This document shows, piece by piece, positions 56,290-64,000 of a stretch of DNA of 64,000 bases. The stretch's first letter is position 1. Each line of letters opens with the position of its first letter. The DNA is from DATGMS01 sp040905145. GTDB lineage: Bacteria > Bacteroidota > Bacteroidia > Cytophagales > Cyclobacteriaceae. Below the pieces are notes generated by a model, which saw only the letters and a program-made list of their open reading frames with translations, did no database searches and was not told where the DNA came from. Made by a program: the position numbers and the translations under genes. Location of the stretch: contig JBBDSC010000004.1 in assembly GCA_040905145.1 (NCBI GenBank), positions 1 through 64,000 of the forward strand. The letters run 5' to 3'.

Positions 56290-56744
56290 AGAATGCTCCT
56301 TTCTTTTTTAAGTTTGCTAATAGTACCTATTTTAGAAACCTAACCTGCGGATGTGTGTAAACAGTCAATTGTTCTAGTCTTATTATGAATGTTTTATCTA
56401 TCCAATGGTGGCCCAATACGCTTTATTTTCTCAAAAACCGCACCAGTAAAATCTTGTACAAGGTGGACAGGGAAATTTTTTTTTATTAGATCAAGAATGG
56501 CTGGTACTGGTTTTTCCATAAATATTGAGTTTATTGATAATAATTGCACAGTATAAATCACAAAAATAAATAAATAAGTTTTTCTTCTCTCTTTAACATT
56601 CAGGTAAATATCCTATTAAATGATAGTTTGTTTTATCCCAAATAATACAATTGATCAGCCGAAATCTCAAGGCATAGCAGGCTGGATTTCTTCTGCCACC
56701 AAAACTCAGTTGCAAAAGTCACACGAATAATTTACTTTTGCTTA
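56290..56744. other. Intergenic region upstream of the dehydrogenase and HicAB genes
   Basis: 455 bases, between divergent genes, containing the doubtful 41-codon ORF listed separately. The rest is AT-rich. The promoter of hicAB and that of the dehydrogenase gene must lie here; no confident -7 box was found. Confidence 0.4.
56394..56519 (-). CDS. Doubtful small ORF (41 residues)
   Basis: Encodes MEKPVPAILDLIKKNFPVHL, then QDFTGAVFEKIKRIGPP and a stop. The composition looks protein-like (amphipathic helices) but no family was recognised and there is no evident ribosome site. It lies in an otherwise gene-free gap. It may be a small gene of the stress-type cluster or chance. Confidence 0.3.
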   Translation of the reverse strand: MEKPVPAILDLIKKNFPVHLVQDFTGAVFEKIKRIGPPLDR

Positions 56745-57002
56745 ATGAGCAAGTATGATAAATTACTTGAAAAGTTATTAGACCATAAAACTGTGATCAA
56801 ATTCCAGGAATTGGAGTATTTACTTGGTCAGCTTGGGTACATTGAAAAGAAAACCGGAGAAACATCAGGCTCTAGAAAAGCTTATATTAATGAAAAATCA
56901 AAACATATCATCCGTATTCACAAACCCCATCCGGGAAATGAATTGAAAAAATATGTCAAAGACGCAATAGTAGCAGAACTTCAAAAAATGAAATTGGTAT
57001 GA
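56745..57002 (+). CDS. hicA: HicA-like mRNA interferase toxin
   Basis: The 85-residue protein has the HicA fold. It has an N-terminal helix then VIKFQELEYLLGQLGY, and the C-terminal GSRKAYINEKSKHIIRIHKP, where HicA proteins keep the catalytic His (His in HIIRIHKPH). It cleaves mRNA unless bound by HicB. Its last 4 bases overlap the HicB gene start (ATGA), the normal coupled arrangement of toxin then antitoxin. Confidence 0.9.
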   Translation: MSKYDKLLEKLLDHKTVIKFQELEYLLGQLGYIEKKTGETSGSRKAYINEKSKHIIRIHKPHPGNELKKYVKDAIVAELQKMKLV

Positions 57003-57340
57003 AAGATAAATTAATATACAAAGAGTTTATGGCATCCGTTCACTATTCAGATATTGACGAGACATTTTTCGGTCAAATAGAAGGAATCAATGATCTGGTA
57101 ACATTCGAAGGCCAAACGGTAAAAGCACTAAAAGCCGCCTTTGAAGAATCTGTGGACGATTATATAGATCTATGCCAAGAAACGGGCAAGCAGCCCATGA
57201 AATCTTTTAAAGGATCATTCAATGTAAGAATTTCACCTGAATTACACGGGAAGGTTTTTAAAAAGGCAATGATAACTGGACAGTCCTTAAATCAATTGGT
57301 TCAAAAAGCCATTGAAAAAGAATTAAACTATGACGAATAG
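56999..57340 (+). CDS. hicB: HicB-like antitoxin
   Basis: The 113-residue protein has an N-terminal HicB partial RNase-H fold (YSDIDETFFGQIEGINDLVTFEG, ~16-38) and a C-terminal ribbon-helix-helix DNA-binding region (NVRISPELHGKVFKKAMITGQSLNQLVQKAI). It neutralises HicA and likely represses the operon. It starts within the hicA stop codon. The pair sits directly beside the collapsed SusCD/sulfatase locus. Confidence 0.92.
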   Translation: MKDKLIYKEFMASVHYSDIDETFFGQIEGINDLVTFEGQTVKALKAAFEESVDDYIDLCQETGKQPMKSFKGSFNVRISPELHGKVFKKAMITGQSLNQLVQKAIEKELNYDE

Positions 57341-57353
57341 CCAAGACCAACTT

Positions 57354-58172
57354 TTATTGTGTTTGAACCTCATTTATCCATAACAGATATTTTTCTTTAA
57401 GGGAATTGACTATTTCCGGGTGTTGATCGGCCTCATTTTTATTTTCACCGGGGTCGTTTTTTATATTAAAGAGGTACAGGTTTTTTGGATCTTTTTCATA
57501 ATCGGCCAAATGGTTGCCAATTGGATTCTGAAGGAGCTTCCAATCCCCGTGTCTTACTGCCCATTGTGGATCTTGCCCTCCCCCACTTTGCCAGAAGAAT
57601 GTGTCATGGGGAGATGGGGCATTGGATGATTGGATAATATCCACCATGCTTTTTCCATCAATTTTATGGTCCGCCCGGGGAATGCCACATAGTTCCAGCA
57701 AGGTCGGAAACCAATCCACATTTACAGCAAGTTGATCCCTAGCTTCATTTTGAGGTATATTCCCCGGCCAACTGATAATGGCAGGTATTCTTATTCCTCC
57801 TTCAAAAAGACTGAACTTGGCCCCTCTGAAAGGACCGGCAAATCCACCCCCACCAAAGGTTCTTTCCTCTTCCGAATGCCCATGGTCAGACTGAAAAACG
57901 ATGATGGTATTTTCTTCAAGACCCAATTCTTCCAGTTTTTGCATTACCGCTCCGATTTTTTCATCCATGGTAGAAACCAAAGCCGCATATTCCCTACGGG
58001 GAGACGGAAGATCCTGATAGTACTTTCTCCATTTTTCCTGACCTTGCAAGGGGTAATGAGGAATGTTTAAGGCCCAGTAAAGGAAAAACTGGTTGTTCTT
58101 GTTTGATTCAAGATACTGCCCCACTTCTTCTACCATCCTATCCGGGAAATACTTTCCGTCTTTTGGCCTCAC
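57354..58172 (-). pseudogene. N-terminally truncated sulfatase fused at its 5' end to a susD remnant
   Basis: The 272-residue open frame starts RPKDGKYFPDRMVEE and contains IVFQSDHGHSEEE (metal-binding DH), FRGAKFSLFEGGIRIP, VNVDWFPTLLELCG and HGDWKLLQNP. This is the second half of a sulfatase. The catalytic N-terminus with the formylglycine Cys is gone. At the 5' side the sequence merges with a susD fragment (58138-58581), so a deletion of the DNA between them has joined two genes. Confidence 0.8.
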
Positions 58173-58581
58173 CGCTCATCCTGGTCTTTAGGCCTTCATC
58201 CATATTAACACCCTCTATATTATCCAAGAAAGTATTGGTCCTACCGATTCCCCCATACGACACATTCCATCGGCCAGCTATGGTGCCATCCGTGGTAAGC
58301 TTAACTCCCCGGGCAAGTGGACCCAAACCACCATTTTCATTATATCCCCACGCATTTGGGGTCACCATATCGGTTTCATACACCCAACCACCTCCGTAGA
58401 GGTTACGCAAAATTTGGTAACAGCCTGTGAGGCCTGCTCTGGCGTGTTCTTCCGTACTCCAAAATGTTTCAATACTGTATTGGTCTGCAGGGTTTATGTT
58501 CAGATTATCATCGTTACAACCATAACTGGAAAATATCAGAAAGGCCAAAAGGAAGTAATATTTATAGGATATCATTTTCAT
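58138..58581 (-). pseudogene. SusD/RagB family nutrient-binding lipoprotein, N-terminal fragment
   Basis: Begins at ATG 58581 (MKMISYKYYFLL) with a lipoprotein signal ending SSYGC. It continues as SusD: NLNINPADQYSIETFWSTEE, ARAGLTGCYQILRN, GRWNVSYGGIGRTN and NIEGVNMDEGLKTRM-SGEAK. It stops at the deletion junction near 58165, where the frame runs into sulfatase sequence and a stop. Intact SusD is ~550 residues, so ~75% is missing. Confidence 0.85.
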
Positions 58582-58591
58582 ATTGTTGAAT

Positions 58592-59515
58592 TTAGAATGT
58601 AACATTTATACCAGCGGTATACATTTTTACCGTCGGATACTCATAAAAATTAATCCCACTAATGTTCTTTTCCGGGTCAAAATCCTTCATTTTGCTAAAA
58701 GTCAATAGATTTTGTCCATTCAAATAAAACTTCAAGTTAGTGATACCGTATTTACTTGAAATTTGATTTGGAATTGTGTATCCTATCTGTAAATTTTTCA
58801 TACGCAAATAGGAAGCATCTCTTAACCAAAAGTCAGAATTCCTGAAATTTTCATTGAAACTGCTTTCGTAGGTGGTTAAAATCGGTAACCTTGCATTTCG
58901 GTTTTCCGGGGTCCAGGCATTCGGTAATCCATTCTTTCGTTACTGCCGTGCCAAACCAGAATGGCTGTGCTGCAATTAATGAGGTATAAGTATTTATATT
59001 CTGTACCCCTTGAAAGAACGCATTTATATCAAATTTCTTATAACCAAAGTTTAGTGAAAATTGGTAGGTGAATTCCGGGATAACCCCACCTGAAATGATT
59101 CTATCATCCTCCGTAACAAAACCATCACCATTGAGAAGGAAGATTAACCGCCCTCAAAATATCTGTTGTTCTTTTTTGAAGACATCAACTTCGAGGCTTA
59201 CCCTGTTATCAAAAAAACCCGCATCAATGCCCACATTGGAAATTGTGGTCGTTTCCCAAGTAATATTGGGGTCATTGTAGGAGGTTACCGCAGCACCGGC
59301 AGTAACATTATTTCCAAAAGAGTAATCCTGACCAAGATTAATGAGATTTAAATAGCGAAACAATCTTATTCTTTCATTTCCAAGCTTCCCCCATGATGCC
59401 CTCAACTTTAAATCTGATCCAGATACCCCAGGGACAATGCATAGGTTATATTTTCCGCACCCCCGGAAAATTGTAGATTATGTTCTTGAATTGGGGCAGC
59501 ACTACGGTGCATTTT
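58592..59515 (-). pseudogene. TonB-dependent receptor (SusC-like) C-terminal pseudogene
   Basis: Beta-barrel pieces are visible in order on the minus strand: EHNLQFSGGAENITYALSLGYLDQ (59477-59409), RASWGKLGNERI (59399 on), DPNITWETTTISNVGIDAGF, then GYKKFDINAFFQGVQNIN (~59010), and the terminal LRDASYLRMKNLQIGY and ...GINVTF ending at 58592. Frames shift at about 58930 and near 59120, and the segment between LGYLDQ and RASWGKL has an internal deletion. Upstream of 59515 the gene is gone. It precedes the susD relic, the normal SusC-SusD order. Confidence 0.85.
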
Positions 59516-59852
59516 CCGGACTCCATGAAGAAATACCCACTTCAGGGGGCGGGCTTTTATCATTTGACGGGAAAGGTGACGGAGGAGTTTGGGGTTTATG
59601 CGGTGGAAGTGGTGGTGATGAAAACGGTGGGGTTGAAGGAGTTTTGAATAGTCATTATTTCTTCAAAGGTATTTAATCCATCTTTCTTTAAAATGGAGAA
59701 TAATAGAGGTTTAAGGGCTCAGAACCCAGAGGCTGGTGTAGTTTTGAATATAAGCGAATTCCAGGTATATTAAGCAGGTATGAAAATTAAGCCACCTCAT
59801 TTGAGTTATTTGTATTTCTTTTATTCCCAAATTTAACTTTACTTTAAAAAGT
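59516..59852. other. Decayed intergenic region upstream of the STAND gene
   Basis: About 59540-59655 on the plus strand reads GFYHLTGKVTEEFGVYAVEV in one frame before a stop, with no start. A similar relic lies at 63340-63450. 59680-59852 has AT-rich DNA with no gene. Confidence 0.45.
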
Positions 59853-60149
59853 ATGGATTCTATTTCTGTATTAATACTAAATTATCTTATTTCAAAAACT
59901 ATTGATATTGGAATTGGGACGTTAATTAGGGAAAAACCCAAAGTTCTGGTAAATAATTTAATTGAAACAATCCAAAGAAAGTTTGGAAATGGCCCGATAC
60001 CTCGAGAAAACAAAGATCTTCAAAGAGCTATTAGGATTTCCTTTTTAAATGCAACCTTGGTTGCTATTGATCATTATCAGAAAAATAATCCAAAAAATAT
60101 TCCTTTATTTTCAAAACAGAAAGACCGAATAGCCCCCGCAATTAAATAA
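59853..60149 (+). CDS. N-terminal segment of a STAND NTPase, ended by an in-frame TAA
   Basis: The 98 residues begin MDSISVLILNYLISKTIDIG and look helical with a hydrophobic start (~7-25). The frame stops with TAA at 60147-60149, but the same frame is open on the far side and continues for about 38 codons into the larger ORF at 60264 (both positions are multiples of 3). The next codons (KKEIAHSRDNKVWIPKSSF) continue as protein-like sequence. So this is most likely the start of one 1,100-residue gene with a nonsense codon, or a sequencing error. No effector domain is recognisable in this piece. Confidence 0.75.
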   Translation: MDSISVLILNYLISKTIDIGIGTLIREKPKVLVNNLIETIQRKFGNGPIPRENKDLQRAIRISFLNATLVAIDHYQKNNPKNIPLFSKQKDRIAPAIK

Positions 60150-60263
60150 ATTAAAAAAGAAATCGCCCATTCCCGAGATAATAAAGTTTGGATTCCCAAA
60201 TCCAGCTTTGATGAAAAACATTTTAAATTAATCAATCCTTCAGGAAAAGAATCAGAAAATGGT

Positions 60264-63167
60264 TTGTCTGAATCAATTATTCTTTTGAAAGATAATTTAT
60301 TTAAAGAGCTTGAAAGAAATCAGATTTATCCAGAAAATGGTTTTAAAAAATATTTAATTGAAGGTTGGGAATTTCAAGACAAAAAATATAAATGGATAGA
60401 CTTGATTTGTGTATCATTTAAAAAAGAACTAAAAAAATCACCAACACTTTCCAACATCATCCAAACTGAATATCTGGACGAAATAAAACGTTTAGTTGAA
60501 GGACAAGATATTAAATGGACGAGCATTGAGAAATTTCTAGAAGGAATTGATAATCAAAACTTATCAATAAAGTCAGAACTTACTAGAATAACTGAATCTA
60601 TTGAAAATATTGAACAAAACTTTGAAGGACTTTCTGATAAGGTCAATTTTATTGAAGATTATGTAAAAAATTCACACCATATCGTTCCTCATAATTTAAC
60701 ACTACAACCTTTTCGGTCAAATTATTTTATAGGACGAGATAATGATCTTAATAAAATCTATTCGCATTTTTTCAAAGAAAATCAATCAATCCTTTTAATC
60801 AATGGAAGCGGAGGTATCGGTAAGACTACTTTAGTTTCATACTATTTTCATAAATACCAACAAATTTATAAACATACTGCCTGGATAAGTACCGGAAACA
60901 ATTTGACTGAGGCCTTGCTTTCCTTAAGGCCAGCTTTAGGCTTGAAGATTTCACCAGATGATGACACTGAAGAAGAAATAAAAAAATTGTTCCTCGAATT
61001 ACCAAGGTTGAAAAATCCTTGCTTATTGGTAATTGATAATGCCAATGATTTTGATAACTTAAATGAAAATAATCAATATCTTCAAACCTTAAGTAATTTT
61101 CATATCATTATCACTACCCGAATTTCTGAGTTCCGGTCATTGAAAACTTTTCATATTAATGGATTGGGAAAAGATTATACTATTTTACTTTTCAAGAAGT
61201 TTTTTCCAAAACTTAAAAAGGATGAAGAAAATCTTGTTCTTGAAATTAGGAACGCGGTTGATTCTAATACCTTAGTCATGGAATTATTAGCCAAAAATTT
61301 ATTTGCTATAAATAAACTCAACAATTATTCCTTACAGGAGCTAATTCGTGACATTCAATCAAAAGGTTTACTCCAGTTGTCTAAGCAGAAAGGAGTGGAA
61401 GTTGATTATGGTAATTTTAAGAAGGCAACACCATCTCAAATTATTGAAGTAATTTATGATATCACCCAGTTATCACAATTGGAAAGGGTAATACTTTCCA
61501 GAATCAGCCTCTTACCTACTGAGGCCATACCATATATTTATTTAGAGCCATTACTCTTAGATATTTCAGAAAATGATAAAGAGCTTTTATCACTTTCCCT
61601 TAAAGGATGGATAGATTTTAATGATGACTCAAAAAGCTTTAAATGCAGTCCAGTTATCCAAGAGATAGTAAGAACAAAAAATAAATTTCTGCATAATGAT
61701 TGTTATCCATTGATTATGTTTTGTATAGAGTTATTGGACTTAAAGAAAATTCATAATAATAATTATAACGATTCTTTAAAATATGCTCAATTTGCTCAAT
61801 CAATTTTAAGATACTTTGCCCCAACAGATTCTAATACATGCCGACTGTTGAATCTTATGGGTGAATTTAATTATACAACAGGGAATTTTAAAAAAGCTTT
61901 ATTATTTTATAGAAGCAGAATAAAAATATTAAATGAATTTTTACATTTAAATCCGCCAGAACCAATTATTATTAAAGATATCGCTTTTACATATTCAAAT
62001 ATTGGAGATGTTTATTATAAAAAAGGACAGTTTAATACCGCCTTTTTCAATTTTAAAAAGGAATTTGTATTGTTAAGGAATTTAAATAAGACTTTGATTC
62101 AAGATAAATCAATTTTAGATGGCATAGCAAGATGTACAGCTAGATTTGGGGATATTTTCTTAAAAAAAAATGATTTCAAAAATGCCATAGTTTGTTATGA
62201 AAACTCCTTAGAATATACTAAAAAAGTCTATTTATCAAATACATCAAACCTTAAATCCAAAAATGAATTAGCCATCGATTATTCTAGTTTGGGAAACTTA
62301 AATATGGGTTTATTAAATTATCCCCAAGCAGAAAAATATTATGAAAAGTATTTAGAACTCAAGATTGATTTATGGAAACTTCATCCCACTGAACCTAAAT
62401 ATATAAATGGCTTATCGATTGCCAATGAAAGATTTGGTGAATGTTTGGCAAAACAAGAAAAGGATGGCGCGCTAAGTTTTCTTTTGAATGCCAATAAATT
62501 TTCCAAAAAGTTATTCGATGACTATCCTTCAAATTTCGATTATAAAATAGGGTATTCTATGTCATGTGAAAAAGTTGGTAAATTTTTCCGAGATGCAGAA
62601 AATTTTAATATGGCATTAGGTTATTATGATACTCATTTTTTTATCCATAAAGAGTTATATGAAAATGACCCCTTTCACCAAGATATTGCAAGGGAGTTAT
62701 TCACTGCTTATCAAAATAAAAATGATGTATTTTACCGGTTAGGACAATGGGATGAATTAATTGATCATAATGATAATCATATTGGGCTTTTAAAAGTATT
62801 AATAAAAAATTTCCCTAACCAAACCAATTTTAAGGAAAGCTTAGGCTTAGTCTATTATCAATTTGGGTTTGCACAAGAAAAGAAAAAATTGTATCTCTTA
62901 GCAAAGGATTCCTATATCGCAGGAATTGAACAACTCGATTCAATTATTTCAAATAAAAAATCGAGTAATACAACTTTAGAACTTTTAGGAGCTTCTAATT
63001 TTAATTTGGCAGAAATATGTTTTAGAATTCCAGTGGAAAATCCAAATGCATTAAAATATTTTAAAAGCGCAAAGGTTATGTTTGAGAAATTAATGCAATT
63101 GGAACCTAACAACTCACGATTTAATCAGATGGTGAATCAAATTGAAGGAAAGATTAAGAAAATTTAG
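60264..63167 (+). CDS. STAND NTPase (NB-ARC-like) with TPR repeats, C-terminal portion
   Basis: From the TTG at 60264 this frame encodes 967 residues; the real protein probably begins at 59853. Residues ~105-145 form a coiled coil (ITESIENIEQNFEGLSDKVNFI). Residues ~155-175 (LQPFRSNYFIGRD) introduce the NTPase. Walker A is LLINGSGGIGKTTLV (~177-191), Walker B PCLLVIDNAND (~251-261), and the IITTR sensor-like motif (~279-283) follows. A winged-helix-like region (~365-470) leads to a long TPR array (~525-960: FNYTTGNFKKALLFYRSRI, YTFSNIGDVYYKKGQF and others). The base composition is AT-rich against neighbours. STAND-TPR proteins act as switch regulators and as defence or cell-death sensors. No effector partner is recognised. 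Confidence 0.85.
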   Translation: MSESIILLKDNLFKELERNQIYPENGFKKYLIEGWEFQDKKYKWIDLICVSFKKELKKSPTLSNIIQTEYLDEIKRLVEGQDIKWTSIEKFLEGIDNQNLSIKSELTRITESIENIEQNFEGLSDKVNFIEDYVKNSHHIVPHNLTLQPFRSNYFIGRDNDLNKIYSHFFKENQSILLINGSGGIGKTTLVSYYFHKYQQIYKHTAWISTGNNLTEALLSLRPALGLKISPDDDTEEEIKKLFLELPRLKNPCLLVIDNANDFDNLNENNQYLQTLSNFHIIITTRISEFRSLKTFHINGLGKDYTILLFKKFFPKLKKDEENLVLEIRNAVDSNTLVMELLAKNLFAINKLNNYSLQELIRDIQSKGLLQLSKQKGVEVDYGNFKKATPSQIIEVIYDITQLSQLERVILSRISLLPTEAIPYIYLEPLLLDISENDKELLSLSLKGWIDFNDDSKSFKCSPVIQEIVRTKNKFLHNDCYPLIMFCIELLDLKKIHNNNYNDSLKYAQFAQSILRYFAPTDSNTCRLLNLMGEFNYTTGNFKKALLFYRSRIKILNEFLHLNPPEPIIIKDIAFTYSNIGDVYYKKGQFNTAFFNFKKEFVLLRNLNKTLIQDKSILDGIARCTARFGDIFLKKNDFKNAIVCYENSLEYTKKVYLSNTSNLKSKNELAIDYSSLGNLNMGLLNYPQAEKYYEKYLELKIDLWKLHPTEPKYINGLSIANERFGECLAKQEKDGALSFLLNANKFSKKLFDDYPSNFDYKIGYSMSCEKVGKFFRDAENFNMALGYYDTHFFIHKELYENDPFHQDIARELFTAYQNKNDVFYRLGQWDELIDHNDNHIGLLKVLIKNFPNQTNFKESLGLVYYQFGFAQEKKKLYLLAKDSYIAGIEQLDSIISNKKSSNTTLELLGASNFNLAEICFRIPVENPNALKYFKSAKVMFEKLMQLEPNNSRFNQMVNQIEGKIKKI

Positions 63168-63792
63168 CAGGATATTAGAGGCTATTTTATTACAGTCGAT
63201 AAAAAGACGGAATTAATAGGGGCAATCATTCACAGACCCAATATTTTTTAATAAATGGTCGGATATAATTGATATTACGAAGTAGACCGATAATGATAAG
63301 ATTGTAAATCCAAAGAAGGTAACGACGGTGACAACTTTGGACGGCCATTTGGATTTTGAAGCATTTGAGGCATCAGGGGGTGGGTATCGGATTTACAGAT
63401 TAACAGGGTGGTCAGAGGAGTTTGGCGTTAAAAGTTCTATCAGTTTTTGAGGTCGGCTTTTTCTTAAAATTCTTCATTTATTGATTTCACTTTACGAACT
63501 GCCCCGGTTCCCCAAAATAATGAATTTTTGCTTCGTTTATTAAATGCTACATTTTGTTGCTATTTCTCCCTGTCTTTGATTTTCTGTGTCAGATATATAC
63601 AGCTTATTTTAGGTGGATGATTTTTTTAATGGAATATTTACAAATATCCATTTAAAATAGTATGATATCTTATAAATTTTTAAAATTTTATCTTTTTGGG
63701 TCCAATTCTTGGGCTTAGGAACTATCTAGGTTAAGAAGAAAAAAGAAACAAAAAACAAACTAATTTATTTAACAACCTAAACAACCAATATT
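63168..63792. other. AT-rich intergenic region with a decayed ORF
   Basis: About 63331-63450 contains a frame reading VTTLDGHLDFEAFEASGGGY, then RIYRLTGWSEEFGVKSS and a stop, with no start, resembling the relic at 59540-59655. The rest (63451-63792) is AT-rich, with no gene; the promoter of the 63793 gene should be here but is not assigned. Confidence 0.45.
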
Positions 63793-64000
63793 ATGGATAT
63801 GGAACAGAATAAAAAAGAAGGCCGAGTGGCTAAAACAATTGAGGAGAAGACAGCGAACTTACCATCTGATGCATTTTTATGGGCTGCCGTAGCAGCAATG
63901 GGCGTATCTTTAACACTTAAGCTATTGAAAAAGGATGATCTGGCCCTGTTTATAGGCCAATGGCCATCACCATTCCTATTATTCGGAGTGTATAATAAAA
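63793..64000 (+). CDS. Small conserved membrane protein (3' partial at window end)
   Basis: The open frame starts at ATG 63793 (MDMEQNKKEGRVAKTIEEKT) and runs off the right edge after ~69 residues. It reads LPSDAFLWAAVAAMGVSLTL, then LLKKDDLALFIGQWPSPFLL and FGVYNK. There are two hydrophobic segments (~30-45 and ~52-65). From memory, similar small proteins occur in Bacteroidota, sometimes near dehydrogenases; the function is unknown. Start confirmed by the AT-rich upstream region and good reading frame. Confidence 0.75.
   Translation, partial: MDMEQNKKEGRVAKTIEEKTANLPSDAFLWAAVAAMGVSLTLKLLKKDDLALFIGQWPSPFLLFGVYNK

Noticed and set aside
59437..59676. 79-residue Gly-rich plus-strand frame
   Set aside because: Overlaps antisense SusC relic sequence; composition reflects the opposite strand and frame-shifted relic, not a gene.

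Overview
The window reads as chromosomal DNA of a member of the Bacteroidota, most likely order Cytophagales and probably Cyclobacteriaceae (the family is inferred, not proven). The evidence is a type IX secretion plug-family protein (17705-18979), a bactofilin, a DUF3276/PUR-domain protein, SusC/SusD relics, many exported lipoproteins, weak or absent Shine-Dalgarno sequences, and several TAnnTTTG-type -7 boxes of the Bacteroidota sigma factor ahead of genes.

Layout. 1-9300: the 3' part of a large outer-membrane usher-like/SPOR protein, a CDF metal transporter, a TPR lipoprotein, aconitase and a single-domain response regulator. 9571-17344: bactofilin, a 7TM-PAS histidine kinase, a LuxC-like acyl-CoA reductase divergent from a ferredoxin, a PUR-domain protein, an AI-2E family transporter, YchF and an orphan Cas6-like protein without a CRISPR array. 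17705-28718: T9SS plug protein, ABC-F ATPase, two lipoproteins (one an S41 peptidase), thioesterase, DUF4230 protein, long-chain acyl-CoA synthetase, DinB-fold protein and a DnaQ-exonuclease/GIY-YIG fusion. 28887-37939: a secreted two-repeat protein, DUF3307 and SatD proteins, a patatin phospholipase, a membrane protein, a sirtuin, TopA, SixA and a ureohydrolase.

From about 37.9 kb the character changes. Long intergenic stretches with dispersed repeats surround sound genes (enolase-superfamily protein, Pif1-like helicase, exported methyltransferase, PafA-type phosphatase, glucose-dehydrogenase-like enzyme, hydrolase, TlpA-like thioredoxin). Among them lie many decayed genes: two sulfatase fragments, an FAD-dependent sugar oxidase followed by a sensory-rhodopsin-transducer-family protein, an ABC ATPase without a start codon, an unnamed protein fragment, a DUF72 fragment, and a collapsed SusC-SusD-sulfatase locus. 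The region appears to have lost carbohydrate-utilisation loci by deletion and frameshift.

51214-56289 is one minus-strand cluster (glycosidase, glycosyltransferase, PIG-L deacetylase, a small membrane-anchored protein and a zinc alcohol dehydrogenase). It looks like a glycoconjugate or stress-type module. The small membrane protein cut by the right edge (63793) may be of the same kind.

56745-57340 is a HicAB toxin-antitoxin pair. 59853-63167 is an AT-rich accessory gene for a STAND (NB-ARC-like) NTPase with TPR repeats, interrupted by a single in-frame TAA. This locus and the orphan Cas6 are the best candidates for unusual biology. I saw no tRNA, rRNA, CRISPR array, prophage or intact insertion sequence.
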